Below are positions 13,119 through 16,420 of a stretch of 16,420 nt of DNA, piece by piece (the first letter of the stretch is position 1; each line of letters opens with the position of its first letter). The notes below the pieces were generated by a model. The model did no database searches. It had not been told where the DNA came from and saw nothing but the letters and a program-made list of their open reading frames with translations. Source of the DNA: Deltaproteobacteria bacterium (GTDB lineage: Bacteria > Desulfobacterota > Desulfobacteria > C00003060); assembly GCA_030667105.1 (NCBI GenBank), contig DAOUWN010000005.1:1-16420 (forward strand). The letters run 5' to 3'. Both the position numbers and the translations under genes were made by a program.

Positions 13119-16100
13119 ATGGTTACCTTGACATTGAATGACAAGCAGGTCCAAGCAGAGGAGGGATCGACCATCCTCCAGGTAGCTGAGAGCAATAACA
13201 TTAGGATCCCCACCATTTGCAACCACAAGGCTTTAGAGCCGGCAGGTTTGTGCCGTCTCTGTACGGTGGAGGTCTTTGACGGGCGGAGGACGCGATTTGT
13301 CACTTCATGCAACTACCCTGTGTGGGAGGGGATGGAGGTCACGACCGACTCCAAGGAGATCATCCGCCACAGGAAAATGATTGTGGAGTTACTGCTGGCC
13401 CGATGCCCCAATAACGACTTTGTCAAAAAACTTGCCGCCGAATTTGGTGTCGAGGCCCCCAGGTTCAAGCTTGAAGATGATGACTGCATCCTTTGTGGGC
13501 TATGCGTCCGGGTATGCGAGCGGATGGGTATCCGTGCCATAGATTTTTCCGGCCGCGGCACTGAAATGGAGGTGGCCGCGCCGTTTAAGGTTTTCTCGGA
13601 TGTATGCGCTACATGCGGTGCCTGCGAGTCCCTCTGTCCCACCGGCCATATCAAGCTGTCGGAAATTACCGATAAAGAGGTGCACCGGATACCGTCTGAG
13701 TTTAACGAAGGGTTGGTAGGCCGAAAGCCGATCTATATCCCTTATCCACAGGCCATACCCAACATACCGGCTATTGACAGGTCCAAGTGCGCCCATTTTA
13801 TCAACGACGGGTGCAAGATCTGCGCTGATCTTTGTCCCACCGGCGCTATAAACCACGCTCAAGAGGACGAAGAGGTTGAAATCGATGTGGGCGCCATCGT
13901 TGTGGCAACTGGGTTTAAGCCCTTTGACCCCACCGTCTATGACACCTATCATTATGCCGATCACCCAAACGTTGTGACATCCATGGAGTTTGAGCGGATC
14001 CTCTCTGCCTCGGGCCCCTGGGGCGGTCACCTGATACGCCCTTCGGACGAGGGAGAACCGAAGAAGATTGCCTGGCTCCAGTGCGTGGGCTCACGGGACA
14101 TCAACCCGTGTGATAATGGTTACTGTTCAGGCGTCTGCTGCATGTACGCCATCAAGGAGGCGGTCATTGCCAAGGAGCACAGCAAGGCCCCGCTGGACTG
14201 CGCGATTTTCTTCATGGATATGCGCACTTATGGGAAAGAATTCGAGCAGTATTATAACCGCGCTCAAGAAAGTGGCGTGCGGTTTGTGCGCTGCCGCGTG
14301 CACAGCATTGACCCGGTGCTCGGTTCTAATAACCTGCAACTTCGCTACGTGACCGAAGATGGCAGAGCCGAAAAGGAAGAGTTTGACATGGTGGTCCTCT
14401 CTGTCGGCCTTGAGCATTCCGCTGGTATAGAAGAGCTGGCAGAGAGGCTCGGGATCGAGCTTGATCATTACAAATTTGCCCGTACCGGCAGCTTTGCTCC
14501 TGTGAATACGTCTTCTCCGGGGATCTATGCCTGCGGAGCCTTGCAGGGTCCCAAAGATATTCCATATTCGGTAATGGAGGCGTCGGCTGCTGCCGGAGCG
14601 GCAGCCAGCAGGCTTGCTGAGGCGCGTCCCAGCCTGGTCAAAGAAAAGACTTTCCCCGAAGAGCGGGATATCAGCGCGGAGTCACCCCGCATCGGTGTTT
14701 TTGTTTGCAACTGCGGGGTGAACATAGGCGGCGTGGTGCGGGTGCCTGAAGTGGCCGAATATGCCAAAACACTACCGAATGTCGTTTATGTCCAGGAAAA
14801 CCTTTTTTCCTGTTCCCAGGATGCCATAGAGCAACTGGTTGGAGTGATCAAGGAGCAGGACCTCAACCGGGTGGTTGTGGCCTCCTGCTCGCCGCGCACC
14901 CATGAGCCGCTCTTTCAGGAAACCTTGCGCAACAGCGGCCTGAATAAGTACCTTTTCGAGCAGGCAAATATCCGCGACCAGTGCTCCTGGGTGCATGCCA
15001 ATGATCCTGATGCTGCCACCGTAAAAGCGAAGGATTTGGTCCGGATGGCAGTCTCTCGGGCCTCACTCATCGAGCCGCTCTCCATGCCCTCAGCGCCGGT
15101 TACCCCGGTAGCTTTGGTCGTGGGCGGTGGGGTGGCAGGGATGGTCTGCTGCCTCAATCTGGCCGAGCAGGGATTCAAGGTGCACATTATTGAGGAGAAA
15201 GAACACCTGGGTGGCCACGCCCTGAAGTTGAACAAGACGTGGAAGGGCGAAAGTATACCGGAGTTTGTAAGCAAACTTATCGATGACGTAACCGCGCACG
15301 AGAACGTTGAAGTGCACCTTAGCGCCAAGGTGAAGGAGGTTTCCGGTTTTGTCGGCAACTTCAAGACAAGTCTCGCTTCAAATGGTGGAGGGGACGTCCT
15401 GGAAGTGGAGCACGGCGCGGCAATCCTGGCGACCGGTGCCCATTCCATCAAGCCGGATGAATACCTTTACGGCAAGAATGACCGGGTCTTCCGATGGCAC
15501 GAGCTTGATAAGGCCTGGGAGACTGATCTGGTCAAGAACGCCGGCAGTGCGGTCTTTATCCAGTGTGTGGGCTCCCGCGAACCTGAGCGTCCTCACTGCA
15601 GCAAGATTTGTTGCACTTTCTCGGTTCAGAAGGCGGTGGAACTGAAGGAACGCAACCCTGACATGGATGTCTACATCCTTTACCGGGACATGAGAACCTA
15701 CGGGGAACGTGAGGATCTGTATAAAAAAGCACGAGCGCTAGGTGTGATCTTTATCCGCTACGACCTGGAGAATAAACCTGTCGTCAAAGAGACCAAGGGA
15801 GGCGCTCTCGAGGTCACGGTGATCGATCACGTGCTCGGGCGGCCTGTCACCCTCAGGCCTGACTTTATCACCCTCGCCACAGCCATCTATACCCGTGGGA
15901 TTGAGGAATTGGCCCAGATGTTCAAGGTGCCCCTCAGCCAGGACAATTTCTTCCTGGAGGCCCATATGAAGCTGCGGCCAGTGGACTTTTCCACAGATGG
16001 TGTTTTTGTCTGCGGCTTGGCCCATTACCCCAAACCGATTGATGAAAGTATCGCCCAGGCACAGGCGGCCGCGGCACGGGCTGCTACCGTCCTGTCGCAA

Positions 16101-16364
16101 AAATACGTGGAGATAGAGCCTATTGTATCTGTCGTTGACCAAGAAAAGTGCATTGGGTGCGGTCTGTGTGAAGCGTCGTGCTCTTTTGCCGGCATACGCC
16201 TTGTCAAGATAGAGGGGACAGGGTACAGGGCTGAAAATATCTCTGCAGTATGTAAGGGTTGCGGGATCTGCGCCGCAGGTTGCCCGGAACAGGCTATCGA
16301 TATGCAGCATTTCCGCGGTCAGCAGATCTTTGCAGCGATTCAGGCAGGCGGTGCAACGGCCTGA
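13119..16364 (+). CDS. NuoG-like N-terminus fused to a C-terminal HdrA half and a complete second HdrA (1081 aa)
   Basis: Large multi-cofactor soluble protein. Residues 1-80: NuoG/HydA-type [2Fe-2S] domain (C34, C45, C48, C64). Residues 120-175: two [4Fe-4S] motifs (C123, C126, C129, C133; C163, C166, C169, C173). Residues 191-510: HdrA C-terminal half, starting at IPSEFNEGL, with a ferredoxin motif (C224, C232, C235, C239), the flavin ATGF motif (263-266) and the QCVGSR and YCSGVCC motifs. It has no GxGxxG of its own. Residues 524-1081: a full HdrA with N-terminal cysteine domain (C530, C532, C565, C590, C622), FAD motif VVGGGVAGM (667-675), ATGA (771-774), and two C-terminal [4Fe-4S] clusters (C1011-C1021, C1045-C1055). 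The second HdrA lacks the Sec/Cys motif and inserted ferredoxin. It likely carries the bifurcating flavin(s) of an NADH-HdrA complex with the upstream NuoE/NuoF and the Sec fragment. HdrB/HdrC or MvhD partners are not in the window. Confidence 0.93.
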   Translation: MVTLTLNDKQVQAEEGSTILQVAESNNIRIPTICNHKALEPAGLCRLCTVEVFDGRRTRFVTSCNYPVWEGMEVTTDSKEIIRHRKMIVELLLARCPNNDFVKKLAAEFGVEAPRFKLEDDDCILCGLCVRVCERMGIRAIDFSGRGTEMEVAAPFKVFSDVCATCGACESLCPTGHIKLSEITDKEVHRIPSEFNEGLVGRKPIYIPYPQAIPNIPAIDRSKCAHFINDGCKICADLCPTGAINHAQEDEEVEIDVGAIVVATGFKPFDPTVYDTYHYADHPNVVTSMEFERILSASGPWGGHLIRPSDEGEPKKIAWLQCVGSRDINPCDNGYCSGVCCMYAIKEAVIAKEHSKAPLDCAIFFMDMRTYGKEFEQYYNRAQESGVRFVRCRVHSIDPVLGSNNLQLRYVTEDGRAEKEEFDMVVLSVGLEHSAGIEELAERLGIELDHYKFARTGSFAPVNTSSPGIYACGALQGPKDIPYSVMEASAAAGAAASRLAEARPSLVKEKTFPEERDISAESPRIGVFVCNCGVNIGGVVRVPEVAEYAKTLPNVVYVQENLFSCSQDAIEQLVGVIKEQDLNRVVVASCSPRTHEPLFQETLRNSGLNKYLFEQANIRDQCSWVHANDPDAATVKAKDLVRMAVSRASLIEPLSMPSAPVTPVALVVGGGVAGMVCCLNLAEQGFKVHIIEEKEHLGGHALKLNKTWKGESIPEFVSKLIDDVTAHENVEVHLSAKVKEVSGFVGNFKTSLASNGGGDVLEVEHGAAILATGAHSIKPDEYLYGKNDRVFRWHELDKAWETDLVKNAGSAVFIQCVGSREPERPHCSKICCTFSVQKAVELKERNPDMDVYILYRDMRTYGEREDLYKKARALGVIFIRYDLENKPVVKETKGGALEVTVIDHVLGRPVTLRPDFITLATAIYTRGIEELAQMFKVPLSQDNFFLEAHMKLRPVDFSTDGVFVCGLAHYPKPIDESIAQAQAAAARAATVLSQKYVEIEPIVSVVDQEKCIGCGLCEASCSFAGIRLVKIEGTGYRAENISAVCKGCGICAAGCPEQAIDMQHFRGQQIFAAIQAGGATA

Positions 16365-16413
16365 ACGTCGGAGCGTTTACTCCAACACTCTGTTTTCCGA
16401 TTAAGGATTAAGA

Positions 16414-16420
16414 ATGACGA
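16414..16420 (+). CDS. Possible start of the next gene of the plus-strand cluster (partial)
   Basis: An ATG at 16414 follows AAGGA (16403-16407) with 6-nt spacing, 49 nt after the stop of the NuoG'-HdrA gene. Only two codons and one base are visible before the window ends, so neither product nor reading frame can be confirmed. In such clusters the next gene is often MvhD, HdrB/C or another Fe-S subunit, but that is only expectation. Confidence 0.3.

Noticed and set aside
16367..16396. Weak hairpin (GTCGGAG / CTCCAAC) followed by TGTTTT as a terminator after the NuoG'-HdrA gene
   Set aside because: One mismatch, short stem, poor T-tract, and a likely ribosome binding site and ATG follow closely, so the cluster probably continues.
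1..16420. CRISPR arrays, tRNA or rRNA genes, insertion sequences, phage genes
   Set aside because: No spacer-repeat structure, no RNA gene signatures, no transposase or integrase motifs were found; the window is ordinary core-metabolism coding DNA in tight clusters.

Overview
The window looks like chromosomal DNA from an anaerobic, energy-limited bacterium. The best guess is a sulfate-reducing or syntrophic member of Desulfobacterota. Grounds: a complete rnfCDGEAB cluster headed by a cytochrome c3-like tetraheme gene, a [NiFe]-hydrogenase maturation protease beside it, NuoE/NuoF/HdrA-type flavin-based electron-transfer genes, and an HdrA-like reading frame with an in-frame UGA at a position that is cysteine in related proteins. 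These are family-level readings from motifs, not database matches.

Layout. Everything from about 9730 down to 159 lies on the minus strand. In transcription order it is: a membrane-anchored tetraheme cytochrome c, rnfC, rnfD, rnfG, rnfE, rnfA, a 131-nt repeat-bearing gap, rnfB fused to an NfnB/GltD-type FAD/NAD(P) module (697 aa), a hydrogenase maturation protease, a radical SAM/SPASM-like protein, and a B12-binding-type radical SAM protein. Most junctions overlap or are under 40 nt, so the cytochrome through the protease is probably one transcription unit. A non-coding divergent region (9730-10188) carries the likely promoters. From 10189 everything is on the plus strand: a 132-aa selenocysteine-containing N-terminal HdrA fragment, nuoE, a nuoF/hydB-like gene, and a 1081-aa protein made of a NuoG-like N-terminus, a C-terminal HdrA half and a complete second HdrA.

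How they may work together. The minus-strand genes encode an ion-translocating Rnf complex (ferredoxin oxidation coupled to Na+/H+ export). It looks rewired. RnfC has kept its two [4Fe-4S] clusters but lost the glycine-rich NADH/FMN motif. RnfB has gained a complete FAD/NAD(P)H oxidoreductase module. A tetraheme cytochrome is the first gene. The plus-strand genes look like an NADH-dependent, HdrA-based electron bifurcating or confurcating complex that would exchange electrons between NADH, ferredoxin and another partner. Ferredoxin would link the two systems.

The most striking point is the organisation of the first HdrA. Its N-terminal half (Rossmann motif, Sec motif, ferredoxin) is the small selenoprotein gene. 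Its C-terminal half resumes at the homologous position about 3 kb downstream, after nuoE, nuoF and a nuoG-like N-terminus. It looks as if a nuoEFG' cassette had been placed inside an hdrA gene and both halves kept. A standard gene caller would end the first half at the UGA (10363-10365) and lose it.
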